DNA of 11,471 bases from Cephalothrix spiralis (Eukaryota; Nemertea; Palaeonemertea; Archinemertea; Cephalotrichidae): NCBI GenBank assembly GCA_032353305.1, contig JAUCNG010372817.1, forward strand, positions 1-11,471, read 5' to 3'. Under the pieces are notes generated by a model. That model saw only the letters and a list, made by a program, of their open reading frames with translations. It was not told the origin of the DNA and did not search any database. The position numbers and the translations under genes were made by a program. Shown here one piece after another: positions 1 through 8,902 of the stretch (positions are counted from its first letter, which is position 1; each line of letters begins with the position of its first letter).

Positions 1-13
1 GGGTTTTTTCAAA

Positions 14-113
14 TCCCGTCTCCGTCTCCCGAACTAAAATTCTCAATATCCCGCATCCGTAAGCGATTTAAGGGCTTGTCCCGCTTCCGTTCTGACCCCT
101 TCACCCCCCCCCC
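14..113. repeat. Spaced TCCCG-NNT-CCGT motif repeats with poly-C run
   Basis: Three copies of the 12-base pattern TCCCGNNTCCGT lie at 14-25 (TCCCGTCTCCGT), 49-60 (TCCCGCATCCGT) and 79-90 (TCCCGCTTCCGT), spaced 35 and 30 bases apart. The intervening sequence is more A+T-rich. A run of ten C at 104-113 follows. The block is much richer in C and CpG than the adjoining DNA and stops abruptly after 113. It looks like the edge of a degenerate simple or interspersed repeat that continues beyond the left end of the window. I cannot name a family, and no coding potential is seen. Confidence 0.5.
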
Positions 114-1176
114 TATAACTCAGTAAATACAGATAAATTTTATTTTACACTTCATGGTCCAGTTTCTGGAAATGAGCCATATCCGGAGAATGTCCTCAGT
201 TAGATAGAACTTATTTATTTTTCGTAACTACCAAAATAGTGCCGAACTATAAAAAAGCTTAAAAATCATTAATATCAATTTCTCTAGCCAGATTTCATTT
301 CGAAGAAAAAAATGTTGAAGGTCTTAAAACAACTATAGTCGATGGCTGACGTCAGAAATTTAATACATATGGGTATGTCAAAATCAACGATTGTACGCAT
401 AAATTCAATTCGAGCCAATGAACAATGAAAATTGGAATGGATGATATAGTTATTATAAATTTGACAGCTTGAACTGGTGACCGTTTCGTTGCGACAGTGG
501 TCTATGGCATGCGCCAAAAACAATTAATTGAATTTATGTAAATTCAGACCAAAATTTAATGTTTAAAAAAAGTTGCCCTACACATTTGATCAGAGACTTG
601 AGTACGTGATTGCAGTTCTGTTTTTGGTAAACATGCAGTTGCAAGCAGAAGCTCAATATGTGCCCTACACATAAAAAAAAAGTTAATAGGGCTGCAATAT
701 CTAGAGTTCACTATCTGATCAAGTTATATTAATGTTTATTTGACAATCATTTTGTATTCCCTTTAAATTATCAAGTACATGTATAGGTAATCATTTTGAA
801 AAAAGAGTATATAAGTGGAACCACATAAATTATATGTTTTTTAATAAAAGTCATTATCTTACTTATCAATTGGCTTATATGATATTTCCTTACAGATATA
901 GAGACTGGTGGAAACGTTGTCTTTGTTGAAAATAATTGAGCCTCACAGGAAAAAGACTTCCAAGATATTTTTTTTGCCTGGAAAGTTTGACACTTTAGTT
1001 ATTACGTAGAGACTTATTGTTGCATAGAATATAATATCTTTGAATAGATAACTGCCTCTGAGGTATCAAGTTTTGCTCCAATGATAGGCGTTTATGATCT
1101 CATTACTGTATGTTTCATTCTATATACCCTTCAAGTTTGGCTTTATATACAATGTCTGCCCTTTAAGTATGATCAA
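114..1176. other. Non-coding A+T-rich stretch
   Basis: No open frame here looks like a gene; the minus-strand frame at 284-523 (79 codons) is within chance expectation. Two exact copies of TGCCCTACACAT lie at 574-585 and 661-672, listed separately. A good 3' splice-site match ends at 895 and is followed by a 13-codon frame ending in TGA at 937-939. There is no other support for an exon there. Nothing else is recognisable. Confidence 0.6.
574..672. repeat. 12-base direct repeat pair beside A-runs
   Basis: TGCCCTACACAT occurs exactly at 574-585 and 661-672, with 75 bases between the copies. An A-run of seven lies just before the first copy and one of nine just after the second. The A-runs therefore sit outside the repeats. 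In a normal retroposon the tail lies inside, before the right-hand target-site duplication, so the layout does not fit a simple insertion. A small local rearrangement is an alternative. Confidence 0.5.
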
Positions 1177-1203
1177 TTTTAAATTTTAAAGCTAAATTTA
1201 AAA
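1177..1203. repeat. A+T-only inverted repeat
   Basis: Perfect 10-base arms TTTTAAATTT (1177-1186) and AAATTTAAAA (1194-1203) flank a 7-base centre. An inverted repeat of only A and T is cheap by chance in this composition. It is recorded as structure without an assigned role. Confidence 0.4.
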
Positions 1204-2096
1204 ACATGCACATGCACAAATTACTAATGTATTAGTTATAGTGCCATTCTATCAGTTTCAGAATTGTCAACTGCCAAGAAATGGCCAAGAACTATAATTT
1301 TGAACTCCATAAAGGGGAAGGGAACCATTGTAATTATTATCAATCAGATCCTGCAGGCTGCAGATATTATGCCCCTTTAAACAGAAGACAGCTTCTGCAA
1401 AAATTGCAACTTTTTCTTAGTTTGAAATATTTTTTGAAGTTCAAAGTTTTTTCAATAGGTGGCTAATATTGTAGGTTAAAATCAATTCTAGACCAAATAA
1501 GTTCCGAGGTTTTTGAGTTCGATTGCTCTCAAAAACACGGCTAATTCCACATGTTTGACTATTAATGAGACACACTTTATACGAAGTATTTAGGTGCAAT
1601 GAAAATAAGATAATGAAGAAATTGTTTAAGCTTTATGACTTGAATTATAGTTAAAAATGAGTTATGATCGGTTTGGAGGTTTGTAAAGGGTAAAACTCAA
1701 CACGCAAAGTTTATTTTTCAAATAACCTATTAAATGTTATACTGGACTTTAAAAAAGTCGAGAAAAGTTTCTTCCTTGGTAAAAAAAAATTTAAATAAAG
1801 GCACAGAATGAACGCTATAACTGGCTTTGAGAACTGCGTGAAATTAATGGTTCCTAGGGCCCCTAGATATAAACTAATGTGGCTACTAACTGAACGTATA
1901 TTGAGCTTCGGTAATATGTCAAATATTTGTCCTCTCCTAGTCTCCTGTGCCTACAATGTTTTCTATAATAACTATTATATTTGATGTTAATATTGCATAA
2001 CAGTCAGCCATTTTTATTGTTTTTAAATCGTTTCAAAATAGATCGAAATTTTTTCCCCCGTTGTTTAAAACATCTTTACGATAGTATTGAACTGTT
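1204..2096. other. Non-coding A+T-rich stretch
   Basis: A 61-codon plus frame at 1281-1466 opens with a plausible ATG, but I recognise no protein in it and its length is unremarkable. Within it, TAAAGGGG (1310-1317) and CCCCTTTA (1372-1379) form a short inverted pair around a CTGCAGGCTGCAG word. One clean hairpin at 1509-1536 is listed separately. I see no RNA gene or promoter. Confidence 0.55.
1509..1536. repeat. Stem-loop with 9-base perfect arms
   Basis: GTTTTTGAG (1509-1517) pairs perfectly with CTCAAAAAC (1528-1536) around the 10-base loop TTCGATTGCT. The word GTTCGATTGC at the loop partly resembles a tRNA B-box. There is no acceptor stem or A-box at the right distance, so this is not a tRNA. 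No function is assigned. Confidence 0.5.
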
Positions 2097-2116
2097 ATTC
2101 CACGCCCTCGTGGAAT
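2097..2116. repeat. Perfect 8-base hairpin
   Basis: ATTCCACG (2097-2104) and CGTGGAAT (2109-2116) are exact complements around CCCT. The stem has mixed bases with a CpG in each arm, so it is less likely to be chance than the A+T inverted repeats nearby. It may belong to the same remnant as the 2250-2405 block. Confidence 0.55.
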
Positions 2117-2249
2117 CCCTCTTGAATCCTGCAGAGTGAAGTAATTGTATAGTATTATATGCCGTGATTCTGAATAATTCTGATATGCAACAGTCAGCTC
2201 TTGGCTCTTCTGAATTTCTTCAAAATGAATGAAAATGATATTTGACCCG

Positions 2250-2405
2250 TCTGTTATAATAATAGAACTTTATTCGCAAAGAAATTGCAATACAAATATA
2301 TATACAAGCACAGATATTAGTTGTTATACCACTCGTTTTCGTGTTCCTCGGCTCACGCCTGTTCGTTAAATAACTCATTTTTTATGCCACGAAAACTCGC
2401 GAGGA
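2250..2405 (-). mobile_element. Possible mobile-element remnant, minus orientation
   Basis: This block differs from its surroundings. It holds a 9-base inverted pair GTTTTCGTG (2335-2343) and CACGAAAAC (2388-2396), the palindrome CTCGCGAG (2396-2403) and several CpGs. Read on the minus strand it ends in AATAAA (plus-strand TTTATT at 2269-2274) followed by a short TTATTATAA tract. That arrangement resembles the 3' tail of a retroposed sequence or a transcript end. I see no coding frame, no complete terminal repeats and no target-site duplication. It could instead be an unrelated structured repeat. The family is not identified. Confidence 0.25.
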
Positions 2406-2548
2406 GATGCAAACTAAGTTGAACAACTTGTGTTATAATCTTTTTGCTATCATATGTATATTATTTTTATAAATGAGGCGATAAAATATTTGTTGAATTG
2501 AATCGTGAAATTAAACTGTATAATAGCTCTCTTTAATTTTTTCTTCAG

Positions 2549-2633
2549 AATTGACTACAATTTTAAATGGAGCAATTTAGAATCCAAAGCAATAACCCTC
2601 CTCGAGACCTGACGAGACCAACATTAAACCAAG
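2549..2633 (+). CDS. Candidate first coding exon of an unidentified protein
   Basis: An 85-base exon is inferred from splice signals. The acceptor is the pyrimidine-rich tract ending TTTTTTCTTCAG at 2548, and the donor is AAG|GTGAGA at 2634. The first ATG at 2567 is followed by 22 open codons: MEQFRIQSNN, then PPRDLTRPTLNQ. A TAA lies in frame directly before it (2564-2566), so translation in this frame cannot start upstream within the exon. The exon is G+C-richer than the DNA around it, notably CCTCCTCGAGACCTGACGAG. It ends with one base of a split codon, which the exon at 5065 completes as GAA. The peptide is polar, with no signal peptide or membrane segment. Its 18-base 5' leader implies a further upstream non-coding exon, which I could not find. 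The function is unknown. Chance splice-like signals remain possible. Confidence 0.42.
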
Positions 2634-5064
2634 GTGAGAAGGTAATTTTAAGGTAACGGATATTAATGTTCCTGTGTTCAAAAAAGTGGAAACGTTTATC
2701 ATACAAATTTATTTTGGTCGGTGAGAAAATAAATACCCAATCATTTTGCTATAAAATTATTTTCCAGGTTTATTTTATGGCCATTAATTCCTGAAATGGC
2801 CGAAGTGTGTTTGCCTCGCAAGATCAAAATTCCTGACTGAGTTCATCAAAAGGAATTTGCTTTTTTGAACGGTCATTTTCTTGAGAATCATTTCAGTAAC
2901 TGTCGCCTAGTTTATCCCTATTGTTGCGCCATTCAAAAGCCGTGATATAAGGTCATTATGACATTCTTCAACACAAAACTACAACTTTGCGCCATCTGCG
3001 CCTGAAAACAGTGATTTAAAGAACCTTTGTTGCTTATTTTGTATCTATTAAATTGCCTGCTGGGATATGTCATTTTTTGAATAACTAATTACCCCCCTTT
3101 TCCAAAATGCCCATGACTTGAAATCGGTGTTGCGGTTACTTCAATTACTTAAGTATACCTTACATAATGAAAAAGAATTTAGAGGTGACAGAAATTGTTG
3201 CTTGTGCCTTTAGGCCACCTTTATTGTAGGAGAGGCAATAGCTAATTTAAAAACAAAATATTACAAAACGTATTCTTAGTTTTCTAACCGAAGTAACTAT
3301 ATACCTTCGTATAACCTCCGGAAATTGAAAAGACACGTTTTTATATTCAAAATTGTTCATATGGAAGATTTAAAGAATACTGTTTTTATGCCATTTTAAA
3401 AAAAAGGTGTGGCATGGATTACAATCTTCTAGTTTTATTTCTATAGCTCCTAGGCGACCAAATTCGACTTACATAAATTTAACAGGATTTATATCTAGGA
3501 CTATAGTTTGCTAAAGAAGCCAATAATTCTCGAAAGATGATCACGAGCCGCGATTAGATTACTTCTCAAAATGAGGGGGAAAATGAGTTTTTGTCTATTA
3601 CACTAATCTAGGTCGCGATTTTGATGTCTTGTTCTGCATGTTTATCGAGAAATTTGACATTTTATGTTGAGTTTTTTAATTGTGATAAAAAGTCAAATTC
3701 AATTTATAGATATAAACAATCGGTGTCCTATTTATGTAAGTCAAATATGGACGCATTCGTATAATTTTTCTGAAGCCTATATTTCTAAAAAGCGCCAAAC
3801 AAACATCAGAAAGAAAATGTATGGTCAATGGTGAGATATATAGAGCATATACTTATAGTATGGCACCTTTTTAAAATTTAAAAAGAGGCGTCCTAGCTGC
3901 ACCTTATTTTTGTACGGTAGGAATTATTATTTGTTCATGTAGTTTAAACGCTTTTAATACTATGGTTAATGTGTTATTGTCAATTAAATAGGAAATTTAT
4001 AAATTTAATGTCGGTTTTTATGGCATTTTTATAAGCAAAATCACGCCTTTATAATCTATTTGATGAGAATTTAATTTGTATTTTTCCTATTTTATAGAAA
4101 TGATCTCTCATAATTGATGAATGCCTACACATGTGTACAGTCACTTGAAGAAATTGGGTTTGGCTGAATTTGTTAAATTCCGGATATCAAAATTTCTTGG
4201 AGGAAGCGTTTTGATGAAGCTATCGGTATGTATGCGTAAAAGAAGGCAAACATATAATGAAATTCACAAAAAATTATCTCAGGATATCCTAAAAGACGTG
4301 TTCAATTTTAGTCTTAAAATCGCCTACACTGTCTAGAAATTTTTTTGAATGAAATTCCAGAAAATAGTTCGGTTTCTGAATTATGAGTCAAAGCTTGCAG
4401 ATACAAATTTCTGATACTCCAGGAAAAATAAGAAGTACAATTTTATGCTTCCAGCAAATGTCATAAGTATTTAAGAAACCGAGTTGAACCATGCTGCTTA
4501 ATAATTTGTTAGGTATTCAGATTTCTCTGATACTTGGTTCTGAATGTATTTGGACAAATTGCCTGATGAATTTGGTCCCTTTATCTGCATGAATATCGTG
4601 TTCGTGGTCATTATTTCTATGGGACAGTATCTCAGAAATTGAATAGGAAGATTACATGCTGATTTATTATTACATAATTTTTTGGATTGAATTTCTGCAC
4701 ATTAAATAGCACCTCGGGCAGCTGCATTAAACTGCATACCCTCCCCCAAATGATAAAGGGGTTAACAATACAGTGTGAACAATGGAGGTCACGGGGGTAC
4801 GCTCAATTGGAAAGAATTTGGCATCAAGAAATGCAAATGCTAAAAATTGAATGAACATTTCTCGTATGGTGTTAGTAGAGGTATATCATGTTTTATTCCG
4901 TGTACCTTATAGGAAAAATAATAAAAGTTCTGGCGATTATACAATTTTTTAAAGTTTTAGAACAGAATGTGGATTTTTTCAAAATTGGATTATATTTTTT
5001 GGATATATTGCAAAAAAATACATTGCACGGCTTTGTGTTTAATTTCTTTGTTTATCTTTCACAG
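2634..5064 (+). other. Candidate GT-AG intron
   Basis: If both exon candidates are real, this 2.4-kb span is the intron between them. It starts GTGAGA and ends with a long pyrimidine tract TTTCTTTGTTTATCTTTCACAG. A TTTAAT about 22-27 bases before the AG could serve as a branch site. Inside I see no gene. The plus frame at 4121-4336 (71 codons) and the one beginning at 4888 are within chance for this composition. A 19-base odd palindrome, CTTTTTAAA-A-TTTAAAAAG, lies at 3867-3885. Around 4721-4800 there is a G+C-richer patch with C and G runs that I cannot assign. Confidence 0.35.
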
Positions 5065-5093
5065 AAATGGAGCTCAACTCAACCATATACACG
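5065..5093 (+). CDS. Candidate 29-base coding microexon
   Basis: This exon is bounded by a strong acceptor (TTTATCTTTCACAG ending at 5064) and a near-consensus donor (ACG|GTAAGT at 5094). Joined to the exon ending at 2633, its first two bases complete GAA, and the frame then reads ATGGAGCTCAACTCAACC and on to ACG. The combined peptide is EMELNSTIYT, ending exactly on a codon boundary. It contains an N-S-T sequon, so it could be glycosylated if the protein is secreted or membrane-bound; that is only a possibility. The internal ATG at 5067 is followed by G, so the exon could also carry an alternative start. The next exon must begin in phase 0; I cannot identify it with confidence. The protein family is not recognised. 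Confidence 0.4.
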
Positions 5094-5263
5094 GTAAGTT
5101 CTCTTTTTCATGTGCATACATGTAATTGTATTCGAGTCGCAGTCGCATTTGTCTTTATTGATTATAAATGGTGCCATTTAATAACAATTCATATGCCCTT
5201 GCTATAAAATTTTTTATATAAATTGTCATTCGGGTAATATACAGTCCATACTGCATGGGTCAC

Positions 5264-5319
5264 GTGCCATAAAAAGTAACTTTCAATGTTGCACTTGTGC
5301 TGTAACTCTTTTATGGCAC
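5264..5319. repeat. Long stem-loop, miRNA-precursor-like or foldback element
   Basis: GTGCCATAAAA (5264-5274) and TTTTATGGCAC (5309-5319) are perfect 11-base complements. Pairing continues inward: AGTAAC (5275-5280) pairs with GTAACT (5302-5307) with one internal A-A mismatch, after a single bulged C at 5308. The stem therefore holds 16 pairs and the hairpin spans 56 bases. A small inner pair GCAC/GTGC lies in the loop. On either strand this is the size of a short miRNA precursor, and also of a minimal foldback repeat. The sequence alone cannot separate these. It lies 170 bases after the microexon donor, so it would be intronic if that gene model holds. Confidence 0.5.
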
Positions 5320-5401
5320 TCTACTGATGCTCTTTAATATATTACATATATATGGAATAATTTTTATCCTCTTTATGAGTACATTCTTTGTTTTCTTTCG
5401 T

Positions 5402-5672
5402 AGCTTTATTTGTGCTTTAATATCGGCTTTTAGATTAGCAATCAATATTTTCTTTGGTCACCTACATGAAGGCTAATTTAGTCCTTTCCCATAGATTTAT
5501 GTCATTCATCTTCATGAAAAGATTAGGTCAGAAACCAGCTTTATATATGCTTTTGCAGCCTTATTTATATCTTCAATATCGGCTTTCCACTGTTTCCAGC
5601 TTATGGCTTATGTTAGCTAATCAATGTTTTGTAAGGTCAGCTAGGCTAATTTAGCCATTTTCTATACAGATA
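5402..5672 (+). repeat. Diverged tandem duplication (two copies)
   Basis: Copy A covers about 5402-5496 and copy B about 5557-5672. They share AATATCGGCTTT (5419-5430 and 5575-5586) and GGCTAATTTAG (5471-5481 and 5644-5654), in the same order, together with similar starts (AGCTTTATTT, AGCCTTATTT). B carries an insertion of about two dozen bases after the first shared word. The 66-codon plus frame across this region (5454-5654) is not preserved between copies, so it is unlikely to be a gene. In B, a splice-acceptor-like CAG (5556-5558) and a GTAAGG donor (5631) enclose a 72-base, 24-codon open segment in phase 0. I regard it as a weak exon candidate. Confidence 0.6.
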
Positions 5673-6144
5673 GCATTAATCTATCAAAAATCGTAGTACG
5701 TTTCTTGTAAGCTAAACCCAATAATCAATTCATTGATTCGGGGGCGATTTACTACGCGTAGATTCTTGGAGACATTTATGATAAAAAGGTGAAGGTCACT
5801 TGGGGGAGGATGATTACTGAATCACCAACTGAATCATCCCTTACATGTTTATTCTGCAACCATTCTTCTTATCTTATAACTTACAAAACGACAAGTTTAA
5901 ATAATAATTTCTAATAATTTATTGTCAGAATAAAAGTAGTAATTTCATTCGCTTCTTTTTGTTTTCATTCACATGAAAATGGCGTTCTTATGAATGAGAT
6001 AGTTGCATTAAATATTAATGAAGTCCTGCATTGAGGTGCTAGCTGTGAGAGAAGCATAATTTCATGAATAACTGGGAACTTGTATTTCTTGTGGTTCCAG
6101 TACGATGACAAAAAACAAAAAGTTATTACATTTGAATCGATTTA
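5673..6144. other. Non-coding stretch with one hairpin
   Basis: No gene is seen. GGATGATT (5808-5815) and AATCATCC (5832-5839) form an 8-base inverted repeat around a 16-base loop. That loop and the right arm also carry the direct repeat ACTGAATCA. The patch at 5741-5850 is slightly richer in G+C than its flanks. Nothing else is recognisable. Confidence 0.5.
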
Positions 6145-6848
6145 AATTCATTTTTAACATCCTTCCTATTACAAAACATTGTTGAAAAAATGAATTTATT
6201 TTTCACATCCTACCTATTACAAAACATTGTTGAAACAATTGAAGTCATAGCCCAATTTCTCAAGGTTGTAGAAATAATTTTTCCCATTTCCTATACATGT
6301 ATTGGAATAATAGCAAATTATGGGCCTAGATATACAGTTGCTTTGGCCAGGCTTTAATGTCAGTAATGTGCTTTGGTCTTGGAGCTTTTTATTTGGGCTT
6401 ATCAATTTTGTGCTGAAGATGGTCAAATATGGTTTTATCGCTTTGCTTAGTTTGCATGCTTAAAAATATGCTTGATATATTAGTGTGTCATTTGGTTTCA
6501 TAAAAAAAGTTATGAATTCATTTTTCACATCCTTCGTATTACAAAACGGTGTTAAAAAAAATTAAAGTCTTAGTCAAATTTCTCAAGGTTGTAGAAATAT
6601 TATCTATCATTTCCTATATCAAAGTAATGACTTAGTAGATTTAGCAAGCTATGTGCCTCTGGTATAGACAGTTGCTGTGTCCAGGCTTTTAGGGCTAGCC
6701 TTATGTGCTTTTGGCTTGGAGCTTTTATTTTGGTCTTTGCAATTTTATAATTTTAGGCTGAAGATAGTCAAATCTGGTTTTATCGCTTTGCTTGGTCTGC
6801 TTAAAAATATGCTTGATATACTAGTGTGTCATTTGCTTTTGTAAAAAC
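6145..6848 (+). repeat. Tandem duplication: two long units plus a partial unit
   Basis: Unit 1 (about 6191-6512) and unit 2 (about 6513-6848) align along their whole length with scattered differences and small indels. Shared landmarks include a 22-base identical word (6254-6275 and 6577-6598), GGTTTTATCGCTTTGCTT (6431-6448 and 6776-6793), and similar ends around CTTGATATA and AGTGTGTCATTTG. The offset grows from 323 to 345 bases because unit 2 carries extra bases. A third, partial start (about 6145-6190) precedes unit 1, sharing TATTACAAAACATTGTTGAA. The 69-codon minus frame in unit 1 (6217-6426) is broken in unit 2, so the repeat is not conserved as coding DNA. No terminal inverted repeats are visible. 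It looks like an old local tandem duplication of non-coding sequence. Confidence 0.8.
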
Positions 6849-8321
6849 CGGTGCAAACATATTATATGTATGTAATTAACATCTTACATATATAATTTAA
6901 AATTATATTGTTTTATCTATAATCTTCTTTTTGACTCATGAACTTTCAAAATGAATATTGCTTTGGCTTTTTATTAGTTATTAGCAAAAATAGAACCTTA
7001 TGAAATTTTTTTGTTCATCATCTTAGTACTTAGAATAGAATAGAAGAGAAGATTAGAATATTCTATAGTACTTATTATGTTTAATATTAAGTGAAATACC
7101 GATGATCAGTGAATTCCTATCCACTATTTTCTCAAAACCACTATTCCTCATAACCTTTTTAACTCTTTGAGCAGGGATAAAAGGTTTGTACCATTATGAA
7201 GGTTATGATTTTTAATTTTAGGCAAATAGCAAAAAATGAATTTTTGGAAATGTCAAAGCGACTTTTTGACTCCGGTCACAAATATTCTTATGCTCTACTT
7301 ATCGATCATATCTGATCTCTGACTTATATTATGAAGAGTAAAAATGTCACTTGCAAGCCTTAAAAAACTGAAAATTTTATATTGGCCTTTCTCTAAACAA
7401 AGGTTTAATAATTATTCATGACACTCATTTGAATACAAATTAACACGTTTGCTATTTGATCCTTTTTCTTAATCAGAAAATCAATTCTGAAATAATTTGA
7501 GATTCATTTAATCCCCAATGATAGTCTAATTATTATCTTGCAGTTTTTCCTGGAATTGAAAAAATAGCGTTTCTTGGAATTCGTTATCCAGGGTCATAGT
7601 TTACAAGGTCAGAGGTTGTCATATTAACCTAAAAAAATAACCTTTTTATGTAGGACGTCCAATAGGCATTATGTTCTAAGAAGGCTTTTAACTTTCATTT
7701 TTAAAGATTTTAACATAAAATTCCTGGTTTATTTTCTAGTTTCTCCGTTAGCGTCCCTGACCCTTGGTCACATATTTTTAAGGTAACAGTTTAGAGACCC
7801 AAAAAACAAACAATGTAGCTCTTTTATGTTTTAAAGATAAACATAACAAAGTAAATATACATGTTTATCCTGAAAGGAAACTTCCTATGCTTTTTTTAAT
7901 ATATGTGACTTTCATAAACTTCATTCAATTGGTTCAGATGATGTTTTATTTTTAATACATATTGAAAAAAATTTATTGCAAATAAACAATGCAACCTTCC
8001 CTTTTTGGTGAGTGAATAAATATTCTTATCAAAAAATTATGTTTTGAAAATATCTTAATTATTTCGAATACTTTCCAATCCTCCAAAGAAAGAAAATTAG
8101 GAAAAATGCAAAAATTATTACTTTGCAATTAACAGTGATTAATGGGTTATACTGAGTTTTGATTATCACGAAAACGTTTTTCGCTATCTCTTTCAGTATT
8201 ACCTGTGTTCCCAATCCCATCGATAATATTCTTTTGAAATTAAGTTTTTTGTTGCAAATCATTTTTGAATTAATATTTACATACCGGTAACGAATTATTA
8301 ATGTGTAAGCGTTTCTGATAG
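6849..8321. other. Non-coding A+T-rich stretch
   Basis: No gene is recognised. A short TAGAA run (three perfect units, 7031-7045, with degenerate continuation) is present. Two good acceptor-like sites occur. One ends at 7543 and is followed by seven codons and a TAG at 7565-7567. The other ends at 8196 (TATCTCTTTCAG) and is followed by a 30-codon frame ending at 8290. Neither has independent support. The minus frame at 8059-8262 is the antisense of the latter area and is probably chance. Confidence 0.5.
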
Positions 8322-8902
8322 TTCTAATTCAAATACATATTTTTATTTATTTAGTGATTTTCCAAGCTTTTGATATTTCATTCATTTTTTGGGGGAAAAA
8401 ATGCATTTCTGTTTTCTTGAATAAAAACGCAAAATTCTGCTCTCTGATTATACTAGGGCAGCTAAAAATATATAATTGTATTTATTTAGGTGTTTATACC
8501 ATACTCATTATTTTCATTAAGGATTTATTTTTTGGTCGAAATATAGTTTTTATTTGAAAAAAATATACTTTCTGGAAATTATTTGATAATTCTAAAAAAT
8601 GCATATTTTTATTTATTTTAGCGATTTCCCAAGATTTTATGTTTTCATTTATTCATTTCTAAGGAAAAATAATATTTCTGGTATTTTGCATAATAAATAA
8701 GTGCAAAATTCTGCATACTATATTTAAGCAGCTTAGATTAAATAAAAATTTAATCGTATTTATTTAGGTGTTTTGCCATGCCTCATTATTTTCATTACAT
8801 TCACAGTTACATTAAGAACCTTTTTGAAAATTTATCTTTTGATAGAAATTTATTTTTTTATGAAAAAGTGTAATTTCTGAACATTATTTAGAATTTTTTC
8901 TG
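8322..8902 (+). repeat. Diverged tandem duplication (two copies)
   Basis: Copy A is about 8322-8589 and copy B about 8590-8902. They share, in order: ATATTTTTATTTATTT near the start, GCAAAATTCTGC (8429-8440 and 8703-8714), GTATTTATTTAGGTGTTT (8478-8495 and 8756-8773), and a CTCATTATTTTCATTA segment. The offset rises from 268 to about 280 bases, showing small insertions in B. The 67-codon plus frame in A (8354-8557) is disrupted in B, so coding is unlikely. Right after B, CTGATCATTA occurs twice (8900-8909, 8912-8921). The element family is not identified; a plain local duplication explains what is seen. Confidence 0.75.

Noticed and set aside
284-523. 79-codon minus-strand frame, the longest with an ATG
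   Set aside because: Within chance expectation and no motif; composition matches the non-coding flanks.
1509-1536. tRNA or tRNA-derived SINE head suggested by GTTCGATTGC
   Set aside because: Only a partial B-box match, no A-box at the right distance and no cloverleaf stems.
3867-3885. 19-base palindrome as a regulatory site
   Set aside because: It is almost entirely A and T, so such palindromes arise readily by chance here.
4121-4336. 71-codon plus-strand frame as a gene
   Set aside because: Several frames of this length are expected by chance in 11 kb of A+T-rich DNA; no recognisable family, and no supporting splice or promoter context.
4721-4747. Possible inverted match to 8984-9012 (GCATTAAA...TACCCTCCC)
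   Set aside because: The similarity is short and gapped and does not extend into the flanks; chance cannot be excluded.
6217-6426. Minus-strand frame inside the tandem duplication
   Set aside because: The same stretch in the second unit is broken by indels, so there is no sign of protein-level constraint.
7031-7075. TAGAA microsatellite as a notable repeat
   Set aside because: Only three perfect units, then degenerate; ordinary for this kind of DNA.
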